In this document: positions 43,991 to 52,923 of the stretch, piece after piece
Layout: the number at the start of each line of letters is the position of its first letter
Position numbering within the stretch: the stretch's first letter is position 1
Program-made: the position numbers and the translations under genes
Notes under the pieces: generated by a model
Database searches by the model: none
What the model saw: only the letters and a program-made list of their open reading frames with translations
What the model was told of the DNA's origin: nothing
Assembly (NCBI GenBank): GCA_964654695.1
Contig: CAZZKJ010000003.1
Location: 1-64,000, forward strand
From: CAZZKJ01 sp964654695
Lineage (GTDB): Bacteria > Krumholzibacteriota > Krumholzibacteriia > WVZY01
DNA length: 64,000 bases
Direction of reading: 5' to 3'

Positions 43991-45217
43991 ATGTATTTCT
44001 TTTATTATATGCCGGTGGGAATCGACCGGAGGATTCATCGATTTCCGTTCCTGACTGTTTTCTATTCGGCGCTGTGCGTGCTTATTTTTATAGGCAACCA
44101 CTTTCTATCCGGCCGCCTGCCGATAGATTTCTATAATTTCATATATATTCCGGGAAATTCCCCGATACTCTCCGCTGTCACCGCGGCCTTTCTCCATTTC
44201 GGCTATCTGCATTTGATCGGTAACATTGTCTACTTGATGCTTTTCGGTCGTTACGTGGAAGACCGCATGGGGCCGGCAGCTTTTACGTTTATATTCATGT
44301 CGTCGGCTTTCGTGGGTAATTATTGCCAGGGATATTATAATATACACGTTTTCCATCAGTACTACGTGGGCATAATCGGCGCATCGGGGGCCATATCAGG
44401 TATACTGGCCGTATTCGCCGTCAGGTTCATGATGAGCCGGCTCCGCATAGCCTATTGGGTGTTCATGCCCCTGCAGGTATTCACGCGTGCGGGTTTCGTC
44501 GAGATTCCGGCGATTTTCGCGGTTATCTTGTGGTTTATTTTGCAGGCCGCCCAGGGGCTGGTCGAACTCGGGGGTGCCGGCGGAAACGTGGCTTACATGA
44601 CTCATTTATCGAGTTTCGTGTGGGGGCTTTTAATGGCCGCCGTCTTCGGCCAGCTGGAAAAGGGCCGCATGGAAGCCCTGTTGAAAAGGGCGGAAGAGGC
44701 GGTTAAAAGAGCGGATTTTTTCGGCGCACAGGCTCAATACCGAAAGTACGTTGAGCAGCGTCCCGATGACGGCGGGGCGCTGGCCTCCCTGGCGCGCTCC
44801 CAGCTTCTCTGCGGCAGTTCAAACGAAGCCAGGGCCAGCTATATATCGGCATGCGAGAAATTGCTTGCATCGGGAAAACGCGGGGAAGCCGAGGCGGTAT
44901 TCAGCCAGGCTCTCAGAGGGTTCGAAGACATGGCACTTCATCCCGAGCCCCACATGGATCTGGCATTCGGTTTGGAAAGGGATCTCAAGCCGGGGCTCGC
45001 GCTCAAGGCCTATTTAAATTTTGCCGCCGCATACCCCGGTCATCCCGAAGCCCCTTTCACGCTGCTGCGTTCCGCCAATCTGCACTGGAATACTTTCGCC
45101 GACGGTTCCGAGGCGAAGGAATGCTATAAGATGCTTATAAAAATGTATCCGGAGGATATGTGGATAGATTTTGCAAAGGAACAAATGCGGCTGCTGGTAG
45201 CTTCCGGAACGGTTTGA
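43991..45217 (+). CDS. Rhomboid-family serine protease fused to a TPR domain
   Basis: A 408-residue protein. Residues 1-220 are a rhomboid intramembrane protease. The oxyanion/structural His-Asn set is in HFGYLHLIGN (His69, His74, Asn78), the nucleophile is Ser132 in GIIGASGAISG, and the His205 partner is in AYMTHLSS. The common AHxxG form of the last motif is changed here to THLSS. Residues about 225-400 are soluble TPR-like helices (FFGAQAQYRKYVEQRPDDGGALASLAR; FADGSEAKECYKMLIKMYPED). Rhomboids cleave TM segments of other membrane proteins; the TPR part may select substrates. It has no operon partner and lies convergent to lysC. Confidence 0.88.
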   Translation: MYFFYYMPVGIDRRIHRFPFLTVFYSALCVLIFIGNHFLSGRLPIDFYNFIYIPGNSPILSAVTAAFLHFGYLHLIGNIVYLMLFGRYVEDRMGPAAFTFIFMSSAFVGNYCQGYYNIHVFHQYYVGIIGASGAISGILAVFAVRFMMSRLRIAYWVFMPLQVFTRAGFVEIPAIFAVILWFILQAAQGLVELGGAGGNVAYMTHLSSFVWGLLMAAVFGQLEKGRMEALLKRAEEAVKRADFFGAQAQYRKYVEQRPDDGGALASLARSQLLCGSSNEARASYISACEKLLASGKRGEAEAVFSQALRGFEDMALHPEPHMDLAFGLERDLKPGLALKAYLNFAAAYPGHPEAPFTLLRSANLHWNTFADGSEAKECYKMLIKMYPEDMWIDFAKEQMRLLVASGTV

Positions 45218-45240
45218 GGAAACTGCTCGAAAAAGATGTT

Positions 45241-46455
45241 TTAATCCTTCCCGCGGCGGTTGATCAAGGCTTCATGCAGGGCCGAAACGGCCGGCCGGCA
45301 GAAAGATGCGCGCAGGAGGCAAGATACCGACGTGGATGAACTCCAAACCAGAAGCATGGGGATGTCCGCGTCTTCCAATGCTTTTTCCACCATTGCTGCG
45401 CCTTCCACTTTGCGGGCAAATCCACTTCCCACGGCCGATACCACTGCATAGTCCCTTCCTGCCTCCAGAATGGTCATTTTATCACCGGCGGAGTCGAAGG
45501 CGCTTTCGAGTTCCTCGAAATTCCTGCCGTCGACAATGCATAAAACCGAGCGCCTGCCGCCTACGGACGATCTCTGATAGAAAAGGGGTCTTATCCCCCC
45601 GATGCGCAGAGCCCCGGCAACGGCAGAATCGGCCGTCCCGCCGTCCTCAATGCCTGCTGCGATCATGCCGACGTTTTCCAGGCAGGTTATGCTTTTTACA
45701 TCGAGATTTTCCAAATCGGGTTCGCCTTCTACTACAGTTCCCTCCGAATCATCGAAGCTTGACAGCAAGAACAGCTGCACCTTGTATTTACGAGCAATAC
45801 CGGCCGCCCTGAAGTGTAGCACCTCGGCCCCGAGGGAAGCAAGCTCGAGCATTTCATCATGGCTTATCCGGGGCACTATCGATGCAGATTTCATAAAGCG
45901 GGGATCGGCCGTGAATAATCCTGGAAAATCGGAATATATTTCGCACCTGACGGCGTTCATGTATCCGGCCAATGCACCCGCCGTTGTGTCCGAGCCCCCC
46001 CTGCCCAGGGTTGTGATTTCGCGCCTGCGGCTTACGCCCTGGAACCCGGCTACTATCGCGATCCTGCCGTTTCGAAGGGCTTCTTCTATTCTCTGGCCCC
46101 GGATCTCCTCTATTGACGCGCCGGTGTGGACGGAACTGGTAACGATGCCGCTTTGAGATCCCGTAAACGATATGGCCGGGATTCCGAAATCGTTTAAAGC
46201 CATTGAAAGGAGCGCCATGGCGATTCTTTCGCCGACGGTAAGGAGCATATCGAGTTCTCTTCTTCGCGGCCGCGGTGAAATTTCCCTGGCGAGCATCAAA
46301 AGCTCATCGGTCGTTTTGCCCATGGCGGAAACGATAACGATAATCCTGTTATCTCGCCGGGCGCTCGCCGCGATTCTCGCCGCGACGGCTTTTATCCGTT
46401 CCGGCGAGCCCAGAGAGCTTCCACCGTATTTTTGGACTATCAGGGAACCGCTCAT
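45241..46455 (-). CDS. lysC: Aspartate kinase
   Basis: Phosphorylates aspartate, the first step to lysine, threonine, methionine and diaminopimelate for peptidoglycan. At 404 residues it is a monofunctional enzyme. The amino-acid kinase domain has VQKYGGSSLGSPERI, SAMGKTTDELL, TVGERIAMALLSMAL and TTLGRGGSDTTAGALA. Two ACT-type regulatory domains lie at about residues 265-400, so feedback inhibition is expected. The start ATG at 46455 lacks an obvious ribosome-binding site. It is transcribed alone on the minus strand, divergent from radC. KYGGSS replaces the more common KFGGTS. Confidence 0.93.
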   Translation of the reverse strand: MSGSLIVQKYGGSSLGSPERIKAVAARIAASARRDNRIIVIVSAMGKTTDELLMLAREISPRPRRRELDMLLTVGERIAMALLSMALNDFGIPAISFTGSQSGIVTSSVHTGASIEEIRGQRIEEALRNGRIAIVAGFQGVSRRREITTLGRGGSDTTAGALAGYMNAVRCEIYSDFPGLFTADPRFMKSASIVPRISHDEMLELASLGAEVLHFRAAGIARKYKVQLFLLSSFDDSEGTVVEGEPDLENLDVKSITCLENVGMIAAGIEDGGTADSAVAGALRIGGIRPLFYQRSSVGGRRSVLCIVDGRNFEELESAFDSAGDKMTILEAGRDYAVVSAVGSGFARKVEGAAMVEKALEDADIPMLLVWSSSTSVSCLLRASFCRPAVSALHEALINRRGKD

Positions 46456-46499
46456 GAACGCGAGAATACATTACCCCCGGGAGTTTATGCAAACAATCC

Positions 46500-46529
46500 T
46501 TGCGGTTCTCCGCGGGCTTTGCGTACAAT
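46500..46529 (+). promoter_or_regulatory. Candidate promoter for radC and the mre/rod block
   Basis: TTGCGG at 46500-46505, 18-base spacer, TACAAT at 46524-46529, in the lysC/radC divergent region. The -10 is good and the -35 moderate. It is the only likely promoter seen ahead of the shape genes. Confidence 0.5.
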
Positions 46530-46597
46530 GATCCGGGCCGGATGAGATGCCGGCACGGGGGGATTGATGGATTAAGGGATATTGCTATGGGGCGGGG

Positions 46598-47293
46598 GTG
46601 ATGATGTTGAAGGGAATCATATCCGTTAAAGACCTTCCTCCCGAGGATCGACCCAGGGAGAGGCTTTATAATTTCGGAGCGGCCGGCCTGACGCTGCAAG
46701 AACTCCTGGCGGTGATATTGGGAACAGGTTCGAGCGGCAGCGGGTCCCTGGCGCTTGCATATTCATTGATAGAGGCTTTCAACGATCTGGGTTCGCTCGG
46801 CCGGGCGGGTATCGATGATCTAATGCTGGTTCCAGGTATAGGCTTTGTGAGGGCCGGCCAGCTGGTCGCCGCCATCGAACTGGGCAGGCGGATATCGCGG
46901 CAAAACGAAACCAGCGGACGCGTTATAAGGGAACCCGGAGATGCCGCCGGGATCTTCCTTGAAGAGATGAAATATTATGACAAGGAGTATTTCAAGGCAG
47001 CCTACTTGAATACGAAAAACCATATTGTAAAAACGGAGACAATATCGATCGGGTCGTTGAATGCATCCATCGTTCATCCGCGTGAAATCCTCAAGCCGGC
47101 GATTCGCGCGAGCGCCGCTTCGATTGTGCTCGTGCACAATCATCCGACGGGCGATCCGACTCCAAGCAGGGAAGACATAGAGTTTACCAAAAGATTCGCG
47201 AAATGCGGCCGGTTGATAGGTATTGAACTTCTGGACCACATAATCGTAGGCGCAGGTACGTTCAAAAGCCTGAAAGAACTTGGATTCATATGA
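46598..47293 (+). CDS. radC: RadC family protein (JAB/MPN domain)
   Basis: A 231-residue member of the RadC/UPF0758 family. It has an N-terminal helix-hairpin-helix part (ELLAVILGTGSSGSGSLALAYSLIEAF; LMLVPGIGFVRAGQLVAAIELGRR) and a C-terminal JAB-type metalloprotease-like domain with LVHNHPTGDPTPSREDIEFTKR. The early DNA-repair assignment was withdrawn, and the biochemical role is unsettled. The start is GTG 46598 or the ATG codons at 46601/46604. It lies directly ahead of mreB, a neighbourhood also seen in Firmicutes and some Gram-negatives. Confidence 0.93.
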   Translation: MMMLKGIISVKDLPPEDRPRERLYNFGAAGLTLQELLAVILGTGSSGSGSLALAYSLIEAFNDLGSLGRAGIDDLMLVPGIGFVRAGQLVAAIELGRRISRQNETSGRVIREPGDAAGIFLEEMKYYDKEYFKAAYLNTKNHIVKTETISIGSLNASIVHPREILKPAIRASAASIVLVHNHPTGDPTPSREDIEFTKRFAKCGRLIGIELLDHIIVGAGTFKSLKELGFI

Positions 47294-47337
47294 AACGCAG
47301 TCTTCAAAAAACGGAAGAGAAAGGAAAGTGATAAAAA

Positions 47338-48372
47338 GTGTTCTCAAGATTTTCAAACTTTCTCTCTAATGATGTGGCCATCGATTTGGGCACCGCCAAT
47401 ACGCTGGTTTTCGTTAAAGGGAGCGGCATAGTCCTCAACGAGCCGTCGGTGGTGGCAGTCGATCAGGCCTCCCGCAAGATTTACGCCGTCGGAGCCGATG
47501 CCAAGGCCATGCTGGGCAAGACTCCAGATCATATCGCCGCAATTCGTCCTCTAAAAGATGGAGTTATTGCGGACTTCGAAATAACGGAGATGATGTTAAG
47601 GGAGTTCATAAAAAAATCGCAGAAAAGAAAGCTTTTCATCAGGCCGCGTATTATTATTGCAGTTCCTTCGGGAATAACTGAAGTTGAAAAAAGAGCAGTC
47701 CGCGACAACGCGGAGCACGCCGGTGCGCGCGATGTTTATCTGCTGGCCGAGCCGGTCGCCGCCGCCATCGGCGTGGGACTTCCTGTGAACAAGCCTTCCG
47801 GCAACATGATCATCGATATCGGCGGGGGAACCACCGAGATTGCAGTAATCGCTCTGGATGGAATCGTGTCCAACAGTTCTATCCGCGTTGCAGGCGACGA
47901 AATGGACGAGGCAATAGCGAGCTACGTGAAAAGAACTTATAATATGCTTATCGGCGAACAGACTGCGGAAACCATAAAGATGAAGATCGGGACGGCCTCA
48001 TCCTTGGAAAGCGGCTTTGAGATGGAAGTCAAGGGAAGAGACCTGGTTGCGGGCATCCCTAAAACGCTTCGATTGACCAGCGAGGAAATACGCGAAGCCT
48101 TGAGCGAACCTATATCGCAGATTGTCGAGGCCCTGAAAAACGCTCTCGAACAAACACCGCCGGAACTGGCCGCGGATATCGTGGACAGGGGAATCGTCAT
48201 GACCGGCGGAGGATCGCTCCTCAGAGGTCTGGATACGCTGCTCAAAGAGCAGACCAATCTGCCTATAAATGTTGTGGACGATCCTCTGCTTTGCGTTGTG
48301 CTTGGCGCCGGCAAAGTTTTAGATAATATTCACCTCTATGATCGTATACTTATGCGCAGCACAAACAATTAG
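47338..48372 (+). CDS. mreB: Rod shape-determining protein MreB
   Basis: Bacterial actin that organises lateral cell-wall synthesis. It is 344 residues with MreB signatures: VAIDLGTANTLVFVKGSGIVLNEPSVVAVD, the phosphate-2 loop MIIDIGGGTTEIAVIAL, and MTGGGSLLRGLDTLL. The N-terminal FSRFSNFLSNDVA contains the short amphipathic membrane-binding segment. The GTG start has AAGGAAAG upstream. It is the first gene of the mreB-mreC-mreD-mrdA-rodA block. Confidence 0.97.
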   Translation: MFSRFSNFLSNDVAIDLGTANTLVFVKGSGIVLNEPSVVAVDQASRKIYAVGADAKAMLGKTPDHIAAIRPLKDGVIADFEITEMMLREFIKKSQKRKLFIRPRIIIAVPSGITEVEKRAVRDNAEHAGARDVYLLAEPVAAAIGVGLPVNKPSGNMIIDIGGGTTEIAVIALDGIVSNSSIRVAGDEMDEAIASYVKRTYNMLIGEQTAETIKMKIGTASSLESGFEMEVKGRDLVAGIPKTLRLTSEEIREALSEPISQIVEALKNALEQTPPELAADIVDRGIVMTGGGSLLRGLDTLLKEQTNLPINVVDDPLLCVVLGAGKVLDNIHLYDRILMRSTNN

Positions 48373-48374
48373 CG

Positions 48375-49232
48375 ATGCAATTCTTCCAATTATTTCTGCA
48401 AAAACGCCGCGAGCGGTCAGTGGCAGCTGCATGTATCCTCGTTTCGCTCACAATGTTGTTCCTTCCGGGAAATTTCAAAATAACTTTTGCCAGAAAAGCC
48501 TTAAATGCGCTCTTTTATCCGGGGGCCAAGGCCGCGCATTTCCTGGGCGAGTATGATGAAGTCCGCGACGAAAACAGGCGGTTAAAACGAATGGTCGCCA
48601 GTCTCATGCACGAGAGAGAAAGGCTTATACAATTCCGTGAAGAACGGAAGCGCCTGAGACGGTTCGCGGAGTTGAAGGAAGAACAGCATTACCGGCTTCT
48701 TTCTTGCGAAGTGATAGAAAGGAAATTCGACAGATTTCAGAACGTGATACTCATAGACAGGGGGATGGAGGATTCTTTAAAAGCCAAGATGCCGGTGCTG
48801 TCCTACCAGGGGTACATAGGCCGCATAGTGGACGTATTCAGAAGTTCTTCTTCGGTTCAGCTTATTTCCAGCCGGAACAGTCCGGTTAGCTGCTTGGATA
48901 AGAGAAGCCGGGTAGTAGGAATCCTGGAATGGAAAACCCGATCCAATTTCGAATTGAAGGAAGTGGGGATTACGGATGATATTCAAAAAGGCGATTCCCT
49001 GATAACCAGCGGATTTGGAGGGGTTGTGCCGAAAGGGTTCTTCATAGGAGTCGTTACGAAAGTGACCGCCGATGCCGATGGAGTTACGCGCAAAGTCAGC
49101 GCAGTGAGCCCGCTCAATCTCCGCTCGCTTGAAGAAGTCTTTGTTATAACGGATGAAATGCCTTGGGAAAAGGGAATCTTCTACGACGAAAAGGATAAAG
49201 CTGTTTACCGCGAAATAACCGGAGGGCGTTAA
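48375..49232 (+). CDS. mreC: Rod shape-determining protein MreC
   Basis: A 285-residue bitopic inner-membrane protein: one TM near the N-terminus (AAACILVSLTMLFL), a coiled coil (DEVRDENRRLKRMVASLMHERERLIQF) and the periplasmic double beta-barrel (ILIDRGMEDSLKAKMPVLSYQGYIGRIVDV; GDSLITSGFGGVVPKGFFIGVV). It activates PBP2 in the elongasome. It starts 2 bases after mreB and overlaps mreD by one base. Confidence 0.95.
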   Translation: MQFFQLFLQKRRERSVAAACILVSLTMLFLPGNFKITFARKALNALFYPGAKAAHFLGEYDEVRDENRRLKRMVASLMHERERLIQFREERKRLRRFAELKEEQHYRLLSCEVIERKFDRFQNVILIDRGMEDSLKAKMPVLSYQGYIGRIVDVFRSSSSVQLISSRNSPVSCLDKRSRVVGILEWKTRSNFELKEVGITDDIQKGDSLITSGFGGVVPKGFFIGVVTKVTADADGVTRKVSAVSPLNLRSLEEVFVITDEMPWEKGIFYDEKDKAVYREITGGR

Positions 49233-49741
49233 TGCGCGGGGTTGTGATAATTATCATTACTTTCTTTTTTCTTCTGCTTCAACTCGTTTTGGTCAACAGA
49301 ATTTCCTTGGGCTCCATTTCGCCGGATTTCCCTACGTTGATAGTGGTTTTTCTGGCGCTGTACCGTCCCGTTATCCATGGAACCGTAATCGGATTCATAA
49401 TTGGATTGGTTCAGGATCTTTTCAATCCCCTGTTCCTGGGACTTAATGCGCTCATCAAATCTGTTTTGGGGTTCACGGTAGGCGAAGTTGCGGCAAGAAC
49501 GGTCCCCGAAAACCCGGCATTTATAGCTCTGATATTTTTTGCCTCCCAGATCGGACATGATCTTCTTTATATGGTCGTGTATTTCAGTTTGGATGTGGGT
49601 GCAATTATTTCAATGTTTTTCACGCGTACCATCCCTTCGGCGGTATATACGGCGGCGGTAGGGATTATTATCCATGAAGCGGGCAGAATGCTGGGTATAA
49701 AGGTGGTGAAGGCCGTTGGGAAAGCGCAGCAGCAGAGATGA
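49232..49741 (+). CDS. mreD: Rod shape-determining protein MreD
   Basis: A 169-residue polytopic membrane protein of the elongasome. Five or so TM segments are visible, with the typical PDFPTLIVVFLALYRPVIHGTVIGFIIGLVQDLFNPLFLGLNAL in the middle. Sequence conservation in this family is low; position between mreC and mrdA confirms it. TAATG couples it to mreC, and its 3' end overlaps the mrdA start by 26 bases. Confidence 0.93.
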   Translation: MRGVVIIIITFFFLLLQLVLVNRISLGSISPDFPTLIVVFLALYRPVIHGTVIGFIIGLVQDLFNPLFLGLNALIKSVLGFTVGEVAARTVPENPAFIALIFFASQIGHDLLYMVVYFSLDVGAIISMFFTRTIPSAVYTAAVGIIIHEAGRMLGIKVVKAVGKAQQQR

Positions 49742-51551
49742 GTACAGGGGCAGAAAGCGCCAGAAACATCTTATCATGTTTTCGGCGGCTTGCTTCTCGA
49801 TCTTGCTGTTGAAGTTGTTTTCATTGCAGGTTATTCAGCATGAAGACTACGTCGGCGAAGCGGAAAACAACAGGGTTCAACGCGAACGCATAGTCGCCCC
49901 CAGAGGTTTGATCAAAGACGCCAGGGGTAATGTGCTTGTTGATAACGTACCGCGTTTCGAAATAATCATAAAATGGAAAAATGAAAAACAGGTTCTAAAC
50001 GATATTCGAGATGTTGTCGGTTACTTTCACCTGGATTCGACAAGCGTGCTTGCAAGGTTCGATTTATGGAAAAAGAGAAATTCTGGGCTGGCATTTTCTG
50101 TTATACCCGGCGCGAGCAAAAAAGCCATATCCGCGGTTCGGGAAAACAATGATTATTTCCCGAATTTAAGGGTCGAAGTAAGGGCCTGCAGGAGATATAA
50201 GTTCGCCTCGATGGCTGCGCACGTACTCGGTTATGTGGGCGAAGTAGATGCCGCCGATACTTCCGGTGTAAATCTCAGGGGTTACGTGCCCGGAGATATG
50301 ATCGGCAAGATGGGGCTTGAAAGCGCGTGCGAGAATTATCTGCGCGGCAAAGACGGGGAAAAAGCGGTTGTCGTCAATGCCAAGGGAATTCCTATTGCCG
50401 AAATCGACAAATATTCTTTCAACCCGGATCCGGGAAAAACCGTGCGCCTGACTATCGACGCTAAATACCAGGCGGTGCTGGAAAAAATAATGTCGAAGTG
50501 GGATGCCGGAGCGGCTGTTGTGATGGATATCCATAACGGAGGGATCATCGCAGCGGTGAGCCTGCCGGGATTCGATCCCAACGGTTTCATTTCTGGTATC
50601 AGCAGGGCTGATTGGGAAAAACTTTTTAAAGGTGCAAATAAACCCCTGTTCAACCGAGTTCTCCAGGCCGCGTATCCTCCGGGATCGACCCTCAAAGTCG
50701 TGACCGCTTTCGCGGCGCTGGAAAACGGCGTGGTTGCAAGCAATGAAGTGATCACCTATTGTACCGGCTCTCATAAATTCGGAAACCGGGTTTACAGATG
50801 CTGGAAAGCCGGCGGGCATGGATATATGAATCTCTATAACGCCCTGGTCCAATCCTGCGATTCATATTTCTTTCAATTGGGCGAAGAACTGGATGTGGAT
50901 GAATTGGCGCGTGCATCGCGGAAGTTCGGTTTTGGAGCGCCGACCGGGATTGATTTGCCCGGTGAAGCCAGGGGGCTGGTGCCCGACAGGAATTATTACA
51001 ACCGGCGGTTTGGCAAAGGAAAGTGGACGCAGGGATACATTCTCAATAATGTCATCGGCCAGGGAGAATACCTCGTATCGGTACTGCAGATGTGCAGGGC
51101 CGCGGCGGCGATAGCAAATGAAGGCTACCTGGTTACCCCGCACTTCATAAAATCCATTGAAGACGAACCCCGGCGCGTTTCTTTGAAACGAAAAATCCCG
51201 GGACTATCTTCAAACATTATCCGGATTTTAAAAAATTCTATGACCGCGGCTGTGCAGACGCGTGAAGGAACTGCGTACTGGACTCGAAGTCAAAAGGTTG
51301 ATTACGCCGGTAAAACCGGTACCGCGCAGAATCCACATGGAGAAGATCATGCCTGGTTCATGAGCTATGCACCGGTGACTAATCCTCGAATCGCAATGGC
51401 GGTCGTTATCGAAAATGCCGGTCACGGGGGCAGCATCGCCGCCCCGGTGGCGCGGGATTTCTTTGAAGAATATTTTTTACCGGACTCTTCCGCCGTTTCC
51501 TCAAATAATGCGAAATATCCTGCGCCTTTTGCGGGAGGCCCGGCACGGTGA
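49716..51551 (+). CDS. mrdA: Penicillin-binding protein 2 (elongation transpeptidase)
   Basis: Peptidoglycan transpeptidase for side-wall growth, 611 residues. After a basic N-terminus, one TM helix (MFSAACFSILLLKLFSLQVIQ) is followed by the PBP dimerisation/pedestal domain. The transpeptidase domain has nucleophile Ser324 in YPPGSTLK, SCD in VQSCDSYFF, and KTG in YAGKTGTAQNP. The best start is TTG 49716, inside mreD; no in-frame ATG precedes the TM helix. It forms a glycosyltransferase-transpeptidase pair with RodA, whose GTG start overlaps its stop (GTGA). Confidence 0.96.
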   Translation: MGKRSSRDEYRGRKRQKHLIMFSAACFSILLLKLFSLQVIQHEDYVGEAENNRVQRERIVAPRGLIKDARGNVLVDNVPRFEIIIKWKNEKQVLNDIRDVVGYFHLDSTSVLARFDLWKKRNSGLAFSVIPGASKKAISAVRENNDYFPNLRVEVRACRRYKFASMAAHVLGYVGEVDAADTSGVNLRGYVPGDMIGKMGLESACENYLRGKDGEKAVVVNAKGIPIAEIDKYSFNPDPGKTVRLTIDAKYQAVLEKIMSKWDAGAAVVMDIHNGGIIAAVSLPGFDPNGFISGISRADWEKLFKGANKPLFNRVLQAAYPPGSTLKVVTAFAALENGVVASNEVITYCTGSHKFGNRVYRCWKAGGHGYMNLYNALVQSCDSYFFQLGEELDVDELARASRKFGFGAPTGIDLPGEARGLVPDRNYYNRRFGKGKWTQGYILNNVIGQGEYLVSVLQMCRAAAAIANEGYLVTPHFIKSIEDEPRRVSLKRKIPGLSSNIIRILKNSMTAAVQTREGTAYWTRSQKVDYAGKTGTAQNPHGEDHAWFMSYAPVTNPRIAMAVVIENAGHGGSIAAPVARDFFEEYFLPDSSAVSSNNAKYPAPFAGGPAR

Positions 51552-52798
51552 GAATTTTTCGAGATTTTGATTGGCTGCTCCTGATATCTGTTTTGCTGCT
51601 GTGTGTTATCGGATTGATGCTAATTTATTCGGTTTTCCATCCCTACCAGGGAGCCGTTCCGGAAAAGAATCATTACTTATATTTGAAGAAACAGATTTTG
51701 TGGCTCGCGATCGCCCTCATCGCGATGATTGTCGGCTTTGCCGTGCACTTTCGTTTCTTTGAAACGCTGGCTTATGTTATCTACTGTATGTGCATTCTGC
51801 TTTTGTTCGCAGTGATGCTGTTCGGAAAGGGAGCACAGGCAAACCGCTGGCTATCGCTCGGCCCGGTTCAGATCCAACCATCCGAATTCACCAAGGTGGC
51901 CCTGCTGTTCGTTTGGGCAAGGGTTCTTTGCGGCCACAAGAAAGAGTCGGAAAATTTCCGGAACCTGCTGCTGGTTCTTGCATTCTTTCTCTTACCATTC
52001 ATTCTGGTGCTCAAAGAGCCTGACCTGGGAACCGCGATAGTCCTGTTCGTTCTCATGATGGCGGCGTTGTACTGGCGGGGATTCAGCGGCCTGCACATAT
52101 TCATGCTGCTTTCACCCCTGATAAGCGTCGTTCTGTCTATCTACGGCGACCCGCGGGTCGCAGACTCGTCATGGCCGCTGGGAATTTATCTCGTGGCGAT
52201 TTTCGGCGTTGCTTACTGGCGCAGAGCCCTTATATTCGAGGCCGTAGCCGTAATTTCGGCTAACATTGCCGTATGCCTTGCATATCCCCTGGTCTGGACC
52301 CACCTTAAGGTGTACCAGCAGGCGAGGATATTGAATTTTCTCAACCCCGAGGCCGATAAATTGGGCAACGGCTGGCAGGTTCTTCAATCAAAAATCGCAA
52401 TCGGTTCAGGAGGTCTGGCCGGACGCGGTTTCCTGGCGGGAACGCAAAAAGCGTTGAATTTCATTCCCGCAAGGCATACAGACTTTATTTTTTCGGTCCT
52501 CGGCGAGGAAATCGGCTTTGCAGGCGCTCTGATTGTGTTGGCGCTGTTCTCAGTGGTGATCATCAGGGCTGTGTCGATAGCGGCAAAGTCCAAGAGCGAA
52601 TTTGCCAGCACCGTGTGCGCTTGTATTGCTGTATACTTCTTTTTTCATGTTTTCATTAATGTTGCCATGACCACCGGCATCGCCCCGGTTACGGGAATCC
52701 CGCTGCCGTTTTTGAGCTACGGCGGAAGTTCCCTGGTGGTAAGCATGTTTCTGGTGGGCTTCCTGTTGAATTGCAGCGGAAGATGGTATGAATATTGA
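51548..52798 (+). CDS. rodA: Rod shape-determining protein RodA (SEDS glycosyltransferase)
   Basis: SEDS-family peptidoglycan polymerase, 416 residues, about ten TM helices. Characteristic parts are GAQANRWLSLGPVQIQPSEFTKVALLFVWARVL, LKEPDLGTAIVLFVLMM, the large loop with NGWQVLQSKIAIGSGGLAGRGFLAGTQ, FIPARHTDFIFSVLGEEIGFAGAL and TGIPLPFLSYGGSSLV. It works with PBP2 encoded just upstream. It ends the shape block; its stop region carries the promoter for lgt. Confidence 0.96.
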   Translation: MRIFRDFDWLLLISVLLLCVIGLMLIYSVFHPYQGAVPEKNHYLYLKKQILWLAIALIAMIVGFAVHFRFFETLAYVIYCMCILLLFAVMLFGKGAQANRWLSLGPVQIQPSEFTKVALLFVWARVLCGHKKESENFRNLLLVLAFFLLPFILVLKEPDLGTAIVLFVLMMAALYWRGFSGLHIFMLLSPLISVVLSIYGDPRVADSSWPLGIYLVAIFGVAYWRRALIFEAVAVISANIAVCLAYPLVWTHLKVYQQARILNFLNPEADKLGNGWQVLQSKIAIGSGGLAGRGFLAGTQKALNFIPARHTDFIFSVLGEEIGFAGALIVLALFSVVIIRAVSIAAKSKSEFASTVCACIAVYFFFHVFINVAMTTGIAPVTGIPLPFLSYGGSSLVVSMFLVGFLLNCSGRWYEY

Positions 52799-52823
52799 CA
52801 TTGACAAAAACGACCTCGATAAT
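52795..52823 (+). promoter_or_regulatory. Promoter for lgt, overlapping the rodA stop
   Basis: TTGACA at 52795-52800 (overlapping the rodA stop), 17-base spacer, GATAAT at 52818-52823. Both elements are repeated a few bases further on (TTGACA at 52801, GATAAT at 52827), so a second overlapping promoter is possible. The leader to the lgt ATG would be about 94 bases. Confidence 0.65.
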
Positions 52824-52923
52824 AAAGATAATCCGGGTCATCTGCGTACGCCGCGTGCTTTGTGAAGTTATGTTGTTACTATGATAAATTTTGTTAAGCA
52901 TCTCCTGGCGAACAGGTTTCGTT

